This document shows positions 36,396 through 48,300 of a DNA stretch of 64,000 nucleotides, one piece after another; the first letter of the stretch is position 1, and the number at the start of each line of letters is the position of its first letter. The translations under genes were made by a program, and so were the position numbers. A model generated the notes under the pieces. The model was not told where the DNA came from. It was given only the letters and a program-made list of their open reading frames with translations, and did not search any database. The stretch spans positions 24,423,873 to 24,487,872 of the forward strand of contig OZ026603.1 in the NCBI GenBank assembly GCA_964020085.1, in the 5' to 3' direction. The stretch is from Micromussa lordhowensis (taxonomy: Eukaryota > Cnidaria > Anthozoa > Scleractinia > Lobophylliidae).

Positions 36396-39300
36396 TGATA
36401 ATAATGATAATAATAATGATAATAATAATAATAATAATAATGATGATGATGATGATGATGATAATAATAAATGATCTTTATGGAGGAAACTCTCGTCACA
36501 TCGTGTGGTTTTCAGAAAAATCCTCAGTAACTAACGTAAAATAGAGCAAAAAAATAGAGTAAAATAGAGTAAAACCTAATCACAATCATTTTCAAGTACA
36601 TGATATAAAATGGAAGTAAAAATTGAAAATCACTTTTACTGTTAAACCTACCAAGTAACGACATCCTAAACGAATTAAAAGAAAGCTTTTTCATGTCCAT
36701 AGGCAGGGCATTCCAGTCGGGTAAAGCAGTATTTATTGATCTGAGCAAACCCTAGTTACTACATGATTTAACGGATCGAATAGTGTCCTTTGAGCGAGTG
36801 TTATGAATATGGTAATCTACACCTCTTATAATCATATTGTTTCTGTCATTGTCTTTGTCATGAACGTGGCGGTGTTTGGAAATCTGAGCTTAATTAGCAT
36901 AGAAGCTTACGACTTTATTTCTTCGTTTCCTCTTTAGTTTTAGTTTCGATTGAGAGGATATATCAAACATTCAAGACAGTATTTGACTAAATTTCCAAAC
37001 ACCTGGAGGTTCGTCAAACATACTTCGCAAAGCGTCGCATTTTCAACTCTCTTCCTAAAGTTTGGAAATATGTTAAATACCTACTGGCATTGACTGAATG
37101 CCTTTTGTTGTTTTAGGCATCAGCTGCCCAGCTTTGCCTCAAATATCAAACGGAGATCTAAGTCCTGCCTACTGCACCGCATTGGGAAACTTTTTTGACC
37201 AAGAGTGTCTCTATAGCTGCCAGAGTGGTTACAAACTGAATGGCCAGTCCAGTAGAAAATGCCAAGCAAATGGACAATGGGACGTCCAAGCCATACCAAC
37301 TTGTGACAAAGGTAATTCAGATAAGTACTTCAGGGTGGCACAGTGGCGACAGCGGTCGCCTGCCACCAATGTGGCCCGGGTTTGATTCCGGCCCGGTGCC
37401 ATATGTGGGCCGTTGAGTTTCTTGATGTTTCTCGCACTGCTTCGAGGGTTTTTCTCCGGCTTCTCCGGTTGTCCTCCCTCCACAATTCATTTCCACTAGG
37501 ATAGGGGGGCCGGAACGAAAACCAGTTAAGGCTGATGAGGCATCCTCTCTAAATATTGTAACTTTTTTATTCTTTTATTTATTTGATCATTTTTATATTG
37601 GTGCTCTTTCAAATTTGTACTTGGCTCATCGTTGACAATTGCTCACATAAAACAGTGGCGAGAAGGTGCCTAGTTTTAGCGTTTAAAGAAAAGCAATTGT
37701 AAAACTATTGCAGGTCTGATGTAATTTTGAGCAAAAAAAAAAATAATAATAATGATTACGTTATCCAGCTCACAATAATATATTCGGAGTTAAGTCAACC
37801 AATCACTTTCGTGTACTGGGAGCTACGGGCTTAAAATAGGTAGTCTTTTAAAAATACAAAAATTTGAAAAGAGTTGTTTTGAACAGGCGGGTTGCAAGAG
37901 AGGTGCGAGTGCGTTTTGTCAAAGAGGAGTTGTCACTCGCCTTAATGTTGCAACATATATTTTAAACGACAGTATCAGGAGCGGGCTCCTGTTGTTGTGC
38001 TCTTGTGTTGTGCTCTTGTGTTGTGCTCTTGTGTTGTGCTCTTGTGTTGTGCTCTTGTGTTGTGCTCTTGCGTTGTGCTCTTGCGTTGTGCTCTTGTGTT
38101 GTGCTCTTGTGTTGCGCTCTTGTGTTGTACTCGTGTGTTGTGCTCTTGTGTTCTGCTCTTGTGTTGTGCTCTTGTGTTGTGCTCTTGTGTTGTGCCCTTG
38201 TGTTGTGCTCTTGTGTTGTGCTCTTGTGTTGTGCTCTTGTGTTGTGCTCTTGTGTTGTGCTCTTGTGTTGTGCCCTTGTGTGGTGCTCTTGTATTGTGCT
38301 CGTGTGTTGTACTCTTGTGTTGTGCTCTTGTGTTGTGCTCTTGTTTTGTGCTATTGTGTTGTGCTCTTGTGTTGTGCTCTTGTGTTGTGCTCTTGTGTTG
38401 TGCTCTTGCGTTGTGCTCTTGTGTTGTGCTCTTGTATTGTGCTCTTTTGTTGTACTCGTGTGTTGTGCTCTTGTGTTGTGCTCTTGTGTTGTGCTCTTGT
38501 GTTGTGCTCTTGTGTTGTGCCCTTGTGTTGTGCTCTTGTGTTGTGCTCTTGTGTTGTGCTCTTGTGTTGTGCTCTTGTGTTGTGCTCTTGTATTGTGCTC
38601 TTGTATTGTGCTCTTGTATTGTGCTCTTGTGTTGTGCTCTTGTGTTGTGCTCTTGTGTTGTGCTCTTGTGTTGTGCTCTTGTGTTGTGCTCTTGTGTTGT
38701 GCTCTTGTGTTGTGCTCTTGTGTTGTGCTCTTGTGTTGTGCTCTTGTGTTGTGCTCTTGTGTTGTGCTCTTGTGTTGTGCTCTTGTGTTGTGTTCTTGTG
38801 TTGTGTTCTTGTGTTGTGCTCTTGTGTTGTGCCCTTCTGTTGTGCTCTTGTGTTGTGCTCTTGTGTTGTGCTCTTGTGTTGTGCTCTTGTGTTGTGCTCT
38901 TGTATTGTGCTCTTGTGTTGTGCTCTTGTGTTTTGCTCTTGTGTTGTGCTCTTTTGTTGTGCTCTTGTATTGTGCTCTTGTGTTGTGCTCTTGTATTGTG
39001 CTCTTGTGTTGTGCTCTTGTGTTGTGCTCTTGTATTGTGCTCTTGTGTTGTGCTCTTGTGTTGTGCTCTTGTGTTGTGCTCTTGTGTTGTGCTCTTGTGT
39101 TGTGCTCTTGTGTTGTGCTATTGTGTTGTGCTCTTGTGTTGTGCTCTTGTGTTGTGCTCTTGTGTTGTGCTCTTGTGTTGTGCTTTTTCGTTGTGCTCTT
39201 GTGTTGTGCTCTTGTGTTGTGCTCTTGTGTTGTGCTCTTGTGTTGTGCTCTTGTGTTGTGCTCTTGTGTTGTGCTCTTGTGTTGTGCTATTGTGTTGTGC

Positions 39301-42300
39301 TCTTGTGTTGTGCCCTTCTGCTGTGCTCTTGTGTTGTGCTCTTGTGTTGTGCTCTTGTGTTGTGCTCTTGTGTTGTGCTCTTGTGTTGTGCTCTTGCGTT
39401 GTGCTCTTGTGTTGTGCTCTTGTATTGTGCTCTTGTGTTGTACTCGTGTGTTGTGCTCTTGTGTTGTGCTCTTGTGTTGTGCTCTTGTGTTGTGCTCTTG
39501 TGTTGTGCTATTGTGTTGTGCTCTTGTGTTGTGCCCTTCTGCTGTGCTCTTGTGTTGTGCTCTTGTGTTGTGCTCCTGTGTTGTGCTCTTGTGTTGTGCC
39601 CTTGTGTGTTCTCGTGTTGTGCTCGTGTGTTGTGCTCTTGTGTAGTGCTCTTGTGTTGTGCTCTTGTTTTGTGCTATTGTGTTGTGCTCTTGTGTTGTGC
39701 TCTTGTGTTGTGCTCTTGTGTTGTGCTCTTGTGTTGTGCTCTTGCGTTGTGCTCTTGTGTTGTGCTCTTGTATTGTGCTCGTGTGTTGTGCTCGTGTGTT
39801 GTGCTCTTGAGTTGTGCTCTTGTGTTGTGCTCTTGTGTTGTGCCCTTGTGTTGTGCTCTTGTGTTGTGCTCTTGTGTTGTGCTCTTGTGTTGTGCTCTTG
39901 TGTTGTGCTCTTGTGTTGTGCTCTTGTGTTGTGCTCTTGTGTTGTGCTCTTGTGTTGTGCTCTTGTGTTGTGCACTTGTGTTGTGTTCTTGTGTTGTGCT
40001 ATTGTGTTGTGCTCTTGTGTTGTGCCCTTCTGTTGTGCTCTTGTATTGTGCTCTTGTGTTGTGCTCTTGTGTTGTGCTCTTGTGTTGTGCTCTTGTATTG
40101 TGCTCTTGTGTTGTGCTCTTGTGTTGTGCTCTTGTGTTGTGCTCTTGTGTTGTGCTCTTGTGTTGTGCTCTTGTGTTGTGCTCTTGTGTTGTGCTCTTGT
40201 GTTGTGCTCTTGTGTTGTGCTCTTGTGTTGTGCTCTTGTGTTGTGCTCTTGTGTTGTGCTCTTGTGTTGTGTTCTTGTGTTGTGCTATTGTGTTGTGCTC
40301 TTGTGTTGTGCCCTTCTGTTGTGCTCTTGTATTGTGCTCTTGTGTTGTGCTCTTGTGTTGTGCTCTTGTGTTGTGCTCTTGTATTGTGCTCTTGTGTTGT
40401 GCTCTTGTGTTGTGCTCTTGTGTTGTGCTCTTTTGTTGTGCTCTTGTATTGTGCTCTTGTGTTGTGCTCTTGTATTGTGCTCTTGTGTTGTGCTCTTGTG
40501 TTGTGCTCTTGTATTGTGCTCTTGTGTTGTGCTCTTGTGTTGTGCTCTTGTGTTGTGCTCTTGTGTTGTGCTCTTGTGTTGTGCTCTTGTGTTGTGCTCT
40601 TGTGTTGTGCTCTTGTATTGTGCTCTTGTGTTGTGCTCTTGTGTTGTGCTCTAGTGTTGTGCTCTTTTGTTGTGCTCTTGTGTTGTGCTCTTGTATTGTG
40701 CTCTTGTGTTGTGCTCTTGTGTTGTGCTCTTGTATTGTGCTCTTGTGTTGTGCTCTTGTGTTGTGCTCTTGTGTTGTGCTCTTGTGTTGTGCTCTTGTGT
40801 TGTGCTCTTGTGTTGTGCTATTGTGTTGTGCTCTTGTGTTGTGCTCTTGTGTTCTGCTCTTGTGTTCTGCTCTTGTGTTGTGCTTTTGCGTTGTGCTCTT
40901 GTGTTGTGCTCTTGTGTTGTGCTCTTGTGTTGTGCTCTTGTGTTGTGCTCTTGTGTTGTGCTCTTGTGTTGTGCTCTTGTGTTGTGCTCTTGTGTTGTGC
41001 TCTTGTATTTTGCTCTTGTGTTGTGCTCTTGTGTTGTGCTCTTGTGTTGTGCTCTTCTGTTGTGCTCTTGTGTTGTGCTCTTGTGTTGTGCTCTTGTGTT
41101 GTGCCCTTGTGTGTTCTCGTGTTGTGCTCGTGTGTTGTGCTCTTGTGTAGTGCTCTTGTGTTGTGCTCTTGTTTTGTGCTATTGTGTTGTGCTCTTGTGT
41201 TGTGCTCTTGTGTTGTGCTCTTGTGTTGTGCTCTTGCGTGCTCCTGTGTTGTGCTCTTGTATTGTGCTCTTGTGTTGTACTCGTGTGTTGTGCTCTTGTG
41301 TTGTGCTCTTGTGTTGTGCTCTTGTGTTGTGCCCTTGTGTTGTGCTCTTGTGTTGTGCTCTTGTGTTGTGCTCTTGTGTTGTGCTCTTGTGTTGTGCTCT
41401 TGTGTTGTGCTCTTGTGTTGTGCTCTTGTGTTGTGCTCTTGTGTTGTGCTCTTGTGATGTGCTCTTGTGTTGTGCTCTTGTGTTGTGCTCTTGTGTTGTG
41501 CTCTTGTGTTGTGCTCTTGTATTGTGCTCTTGTGTTGTGCTCTTGTGTTGTGCTCTTGTGTTGTGTTCTTGTGTTGTGCTATTGTGTTGTGCTCTTGTGT
41601 TGTGCCCTTGTGTTGTGCTCTTGTATTGTGCTCTTGTGTTGTGCTCTTGTGTTGTGCTCTTGTGTTGTGCTCTTGTGTTGTGCTCTTGTATTGTGCTCTT
41701 GTGTTGTACTCGTGTGTTGTGCTCTTGTGTTGTGCTCTTGTGTTGTGCTCTTGTGTTGTGATCTTGTGTTGTGCCCTTGTGTTGTGCTCTTGTGTTGTGC
41801 TCTTGTGTTGTGCTCGTGTGTTGGTCTCTTGTGTTGTGCTCTTGTGTTGTGCTCTTGTGTTGTGCTCTTGTGTTGTGCTCTTGTATTGTGCTCTTGTATT
41901 GTGCTCTTGTGTTGTGCTCTTGTGTTGTGTTCTTGTGTTGTGCTATTGTGTTGTGCTCTTGTGTTGTGCCCTTGTGTTGTGCTCTTGTATTGTGCTCCTG
42001 TGTTGTGCTCTTGTGTTGTGCTCTTGTGTTGTGCTCTTGTGTTGCGCTCTATTGTTGTGCTCTTGTATTGTGCTCTTGTGTTGTGCTCTTGTATTGTGCT
42101 CTTGTGTTGTGTTCTTGTGTTGTGCTATTGTGTTGTGCTCTTGTGTTGTGCCCTTCTGTTGTGCTCTTGTGTTGTGCTCTTGTGTTGTGCTCTTGTGTTG
42201 TGCTCTTGTGTTGTGCTCTTGCGTTGTGCTCTTGTGTTCTGCTCTTGTATTGTGCTCTTGTGTTGTGCTCTTGTGTTGTGCTCTTGTATTGTGCTCTTGT

Positions 42301-45300
42301 ATTGTGCTCTTGTGTTGTGCTCTTGTGTTGTGTTCTTGTGTTGTGCTATTGTGTTGTGCTCTTGTGTTGTGCCCTTGTGTTGTGCTCTTGTATTGTGCTC
42401 CTGTGTTGTGCTCTTGTGTTGTGCTCTTGTGTTGTGCTCTTGTGTTGCGCTCTATTGTTGTGCTCTTGTATTGTGCTCTTGTGTTGTGCTCTTGTATTGT
42501 GCTCTTGTGTTGTGTTCTTGTGTTGTGCTATTGTGTTGTGCTCTTGTGTTGTGCCCTTCTGTTGTGCTCTTGTGTTGTGCTCTTGTGTTGTGCTCTTGTG
42601 TTGTGCTCTTGTGTTGTGCTCTTGCGTTGTGCTCTTGTGTTCTGCTCTTGTATTGTGCTCTTGTGTTGTACTCGTGTGTTGTGCTCTTGTGTTGTGCTCT
42701 TGTGTTGTGCTCTTGTGTTGTGCTCTTGTGTTGTGCTATTGTGTTGTGCTATTGTGTTGTGCCCTTGTGTTGTGCTCTTGTATTGTGCTCTTGTGTTGTG
42801 CTCTTGTGTTGTGCTCTTGTGTTGTGCTCTTTTGTTGTGCTCTTGTATTGTGCTCTTGTGTTGTGCTCTTGTATTGTGCTCTTGTGTTGTGCTCTTGTGT
42901 TGTGCTCTTGTATTGTGCTCTTGTGTTGTGCTCTTGTGTTGTGCTCTTGTGTTGTGCTCTTTTGTTGTGCTCTTGCGTTGTGCTCTTGTGTTGTGCTCTT
43001 GTGTTGTGCTCTTGTATTGTGCTATTGTGTTGTGCTCTTGTGTTGTGCCCTTCTGCTGTGCTCTTGTGTTGTGCTCTTGTGTTGTGCTCTTGTGTTGTGC
43101 TCATGTGTTGTGCTCTTGTGTTGTGCTCTTGTGTTGTGCCCTTCTGCTGTGCTCTTGTGTTGTGCTCTTGTGTTGTGCTCTTGTGTTGTGCTCTTGTATT
43201 TTGCTCTTGTGTTGTGCTCTTGTGTTGTGCTCTTGTGTTGTGCTCTTGTGTTGTGCTCTTGTGTTGTGCTCTTGTGTTGTGCTCCTGTGTTGTGCTCTTG
43301 TGTTGTGCCCTTGTGTGTTCTTGTGTTGTGCTCTTGTGTTGTGCTCTTGTGTAGTGCTCTTGTGTTGTGCTCTTGTGTTGTGCTCTTGTGTTGTGCTCTT
43401 GTGTTGTGCTCTTGTATTGTGCTCTTGTGTTGTGCTCTTGTGTTGTGCTCTTGTATTGTGCTCTTGTGTTGTGCTCTTGTGTTGTGCTCTTGTGTTGTGC
43501 TCTTTTGTTGTGTTCTTGTGTTGTGCTCTTGTGTTGTGCTCTTGTGTTGTGCTCTTGTGTTGTGCTCTTGTATTGTGCTCTTGTGTTGTGCTCTTGTATT
43601 GTGCTCTTGTGTTGTGCTCTTGTGTTGTGCTCTTGTATTGTGCTCTTGTGTTGTGCTCTTGTGTTGTGCTCTTGTGTTGTGCTCTTTTGTTGTGCTCTTG
43701 TGTTGTGCTCTTGTGTTGTCCTCTTGTGTTGTGCTCTTGTGTTGTGCTCTTGTGTTGTGCTCTTGTATTGTGCTATTGTGTTGTGCTCTTGTGTAGTGCT
43801 CTTGTGTTGTGCTCTTGTGTTGTGCTCTTGTGTTGTGCTCTTGTATTGTGCTCTTGTGTTGTGCTCTTGTGTTGTGCTCTTGTATTGTGCTCTTGTTTTG
43901 TGCTCTTGTGTTGTGCTCTTGTGTGGTGCTCTTCCGTTGTGCTCTTGTGTTGTGCTCTTGTGTTGTGCTCTTGTGTTGTGCTCTGATGTTGTGCTCTTGT
44001 ATTGTGCTCTTGTGTTGTCCTCTTGTGTTGTGCTCTTGTGTTGTGCTCTTGTGTTGTGCTCTTGTGTTATGCTCCTGTGTTGTGCTCTTGTGTTGTGCCC
44101 TTGTGTGTTCTTGTGTTGTGCTCTGGTGTTGTGCTCTTGTGTAGTGCTCTTGTGTTGTGCTCTTGTGTTGTGCTCTTGTGTTGTGCTCTTGTGTTGTGCT
44201 CTTGTATTGTGCTCTTGTGTTGTGCTTTTGTGTTGTGGTCTCGTATTGTGCTCTTGTGTTGTGCTCTTGTGTTGTGCTCTTGTGTTGTGCTCTTGTGTTG
44301 TGCTCTTGTGTTGTGCTCTTGTGTTGTGCTCTTGTGTTGTGCTCTTGTTTTGTGCTCTTGTGTTGTGCTCTTGTGTTGTGCTCTTGTGTTGTGCTCTTGT
44401 GTTTTGCTCTTGTGTTGTGGTCTTGTGTTGTGGTCTTGTGTTGTGCTCTTGTGTTGTGCTCTTGTGTTGTGCTCTTGTGTTGTGCTCTTGTATTTTGCTC
44501 TTGTGTTGTGCTCTTGTGTTCAGTGTGCTCTTGTGTTGTGCTCTTTTGTTGTGCTCTTGTGTTGTGCTCTTGTGTTGTGCTCTTGTGTTGTGCTCTTGTA
44601 TTGTGCTCTTGTGTTGTGCTCTTGTGTTGTGCTCTTGCGTTGTGCTCTTGTGTTGTGCTCTTGTGTTGTGCTCTTGTGTTGTGCTCTTGTGTTGTGCTCT
44701 TGTGTTGTGCTCTTGTGTTGTGCTCTTGTGTTCTGTTCTTGTGTTGTGCTATTGTGTTGTGCTCTTGTGTTGTGCCCTTCTGCTGTGCTCTTGTGTTGTG
44801 CTCTTGTGTTGTGCTCTTGTGTTGTGCTCTTGTGTTGTGCTCTTGTATTTTGCTCTTGTGTTGTGCTCTTGTGTTGTGCTCTTGTGTTGTGCTCTTGTGT
44901 TGTGCTCTTGTGTTGTGCTCTTGTGTTGTGCTCTTGTGTCGTGCCCCTGTGTCGTGCTCTTGTGTTGTGCCCTTGTGTGTTCTTGTGTTGTGCTCTTGTG
45001 TTGTGCTCTTGTGTAGTGCTCTTGTGTTGTGCTCTTGTGTTGTGCTCTTGTGTTGTGCTCTTGTGTTGTGCTCTTGTGTTGTGCTCTTGTGTCGTGCCCC
45101 TGTGTCGTGCTCTTGTGTTGTGCCCTTGTGTGTTCTTGTGTTGTGCTCTTGTGTTGTGCTCTTGTGTAGTGCTCTTGTGTTGTGCTCTTGTGTTGTGCTC
45201 TTGTGTTGTGCTCTTGTGTTGTGCTCTTGTGTTGTGCTCTTGTATTGTGCTCTTGTGTTGTGTTCTTGTGTTGTGCTCTTGTATTGTGCTCTTGTGTTGT

Positions 45301-48300
45301 GCTCTTGTGTTGTGCTCTTGTGTTGTGCTCTTGTGTTGTGCTCTTGTGTTGTGCTCTTGTGTTGTGCTCTTGTGTTGTGCTCTTGTGTTGTGCTCTTGTG
45401 TTGTGCTCTTGTGTTGTGCTCTTGTGTTGTGCTCTTGTGTTGTGCTCTTGTGTTGTGCTCTTGTGTTGTGCTCTTGTGTTGTGCTCTTGTGTTGTGCTCT
45501 TGTGTTGTGCTCTTGTGTTGTGCCCTTGTGTGTTCTTGTGTTGTGCTCTTGTGTTGTGCTCTTGTGTAGTGCTCTTGTGTTGTGCTCTTGTGTTGTGCTC
45601 TTGTGTTGTGCTCTTGTGTTGTGCTCTTGGGATGTGTTCTTGTGTCGTGCTCTTGTGTTGTGCTCTTGTGCTGTGCTCTTGTGTTGTGCTCTTGTGTTGT
45701 GCTCTTGGGTTGTGCTCTTGTGCTCTTGTGTTCTTGGACTAGCATCCCATCTAGGGGGGAGTAGAAATATTCCTAGTCGCTTCATGCTACTGAAACTGGG
45801 ATAAGCTCCGGCCTAATGAGCCATTGCTAGATTTCATACCGTGAGGGCCTGGGTACAAGTCCGTGTATTATGGGATTAACAACACAAGACCCATATATTC
45901 CAAAAGAGCACACTGAGCTTTACAGAATCCTTAAGTTTCGTGTTAATTGGGCCAATATTGAACAAGATACAGTCATTCAAAAACTTAAAAATTTAGTAAC
46001 AAATGTATGGATTGCCGGACACTTGTCCGGAAAGCCATACATTTCTTTGCAAATTTTGAAGTTTTTGAATAGCCCATTGCAGAAACGTGAGAGGACTGGG
46101 AAAGAGTATGGTTGTTTTCCGTTTGTTTGAAAAACTAAGATATTCAAATGAAAGATGAACTAAATTTGAGAGTATTTACCAAGAATAGAAGTATTTAGAG
46201 AAGGAAAATTGCAAAATGGTAGCTCTTCAAATATCACCTAAAATAGAGAGTTTGTATGGATTGGGTGGACAAGCCACAAAATTATAAGGATTTGTATGGA
46301 ATTTTGCAACTTTTGAGATTTTCCCATTTAAACAATTTTCAACTGAAAACTCTCAAACTTGGCTGGGTAGCTTTTCATTCAGTAACATTTCAGTTGAAAT
46401 GTTTAGATTTTCAATCTAATCAATATAAGAAACTCGTCCCTGTCCTCTCACGTTTCTGCAATGGGCTATGGCTGTATCTTGTTCAATATTGGCCGAATTA
46501 ACACGAAATTTAAGGATTTTGTAAAGCTTGGTGTGCTCTTTCTGAATATATGGGTCTTTGCGTTACTAATCCCATAATACAACGACTCGTACCCAGGCCC
46601 CCACCATATGAAATCCGGCAATTACGCTCGTATGCAGACTTCACCTTTACTCAGAGGAGCTACATTTTAACTAGTATGCAATTTATCTTAATCTAGACTA
46701 CCCCGCGCCCTGGATCACTTGTCCTTCCAGTATCGTGGTTACGCTGGCCCAGAACAAGTCAGAGTACGATATTACTGGCTTGCTCGAAGACCCACAGTCC
46801 AATGTACAGAACATCCAAGTCTATCCGGCAAAGTATCGCGGCAAAGTGATTTATCCGTATGGTGTCACGATGCTCACATATGTTGCTACTAACGAAGCAG
46901 GGGTAACTGCAAACTGCACTACGGATATTAACGTTCGAGGTACGTTCGTAGCTTGGAGTCAAGCCGAGATCAGATTAAATAGTTAAACTTTGATTTGAGC
47001 GTTTTAAACTTAAAGCAGTGATAAACTTGAAAATTTAGAAATACCTACAAAACTACTACACTGTGATGCTTTTTTTGCTTAAGAAAGCCATGTGAACCTG
47101 CAATTAATTTTGCACGAACCTGATTTTCCAATGCAACCCTTTTTCTATCCAATCACAATGTGAACTTCCCTCCAAAATTATTCCTGACGAGGGATGCAAC
47201 ATTGAAATGGGAGAGAGGACAAGCTTAACATATGCCTTACACAGTGATATTTGCAGAACTTCAATATCGCGTTACGTACAATGGCATCGATAATGTTCAC
47301 AGAATAGCACAGGTCGACGCCCGGTTGTGTGTTGAGGATTATAGTACAACCTGAACAGGGACGTAGTCAGCAGTATGAAGCAAACCGAGGCACTTGCGTC
47401 AGTCCTTTGTTTTTCTTTTTAGTTTTTGTTGTTGTTGTTATTTTCAATATAAATATTTTTAAGGGGAAAGTAAACACTGCTATATCCCCGGCCTAGAAGG
47501 AGAATTTAACCATGGATATTGGCTGAATTATATCTATATTTTCCTGGCTATGGCTTTGACCAATGTTCTTAACAGCATCCGCTAAAGTAACTACACCAAG
47601 ATACGTAATTATTTCACATTCTATCAACTTCCTTTGTTTCAGTGGCAATGCCTGCAAACAAGCTAATGCTTAGTGCTAAGCTAAGTGCTTGTCCACTATA
47701 AATCAAATTGTTTTTTGTATCGTTATTTCACATGCAAATACTCAGATGCACAAGCGCCAAGCGTCGTTTATTGTCCTGGAACCATATATAAACTGATAGC
47801 AGGAACCGAGGTCGCTGTAACTTGGACAGAGCCAGAGTTTACTGACAACGTTAAAGTCACGAGCGTTCAGTCATCGAAACAAGCTGGGGATATATTTCAA
47901 GAAGGCGGTACAAATGTCCAATACACTGCGTTCGACGAAGCAGGAAATTCCGCAAGGTGTTCTTTTTTCGTAAGCATCAAACGTAAGTCATTTGCACAAA
48001 GGATCCATTTGTTAGTTTGATTGCCTGTCTGTTGCTTGTTAGTCTTGCTTTGTTGAGTCTTTTGTTCGAGAGCCATTTTACGTAATCCGATTAGTTTGTT
48101 GACAAATATTGTATCGTGGCTGATGAATAATACATTGACGAGTTTTTGCCCGTAATTCTTAAGATTTATCGACAATTGCGCGCCGTCTTGTTTCAAAACT
48201 ATGTCAGTGACGAAAAAGGGAGAACATAAGTATTAAAAACACTGGCTGAAATGTATTTCTAATATCAATCCGGCAGGGAAGATGCTTTGATGACAAAAAA

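Noticed and set aside
36302..36544. Poly-Tyr/His and poly-Ile/Met frames
   Set aside because: Triplet microsatellite.
37330..37400. Functional tRNA gene with A and B boxes
   Set aside because: The boxes are in a SINE head followed by SINE body; acceptor arms do not pair.
37988..45735. CRISPR-like array
   Set aside because: There are no spacers between repeats and the window is clearly eukaryotic.
43022..45745. [17 protein letters not shown] protein as an antifreeze- or silk-like repeat protein
   Set aside because: It is the reverse complement of the same minisatellite with equal openness in other frames.
37992..45804. Very long open frames (up to 1052 codons plus, 907 codons minus)
   Set aside because: They are by-products of a stop-free 13-base repeat; several frames are open at once, and there is no splice or composition support.
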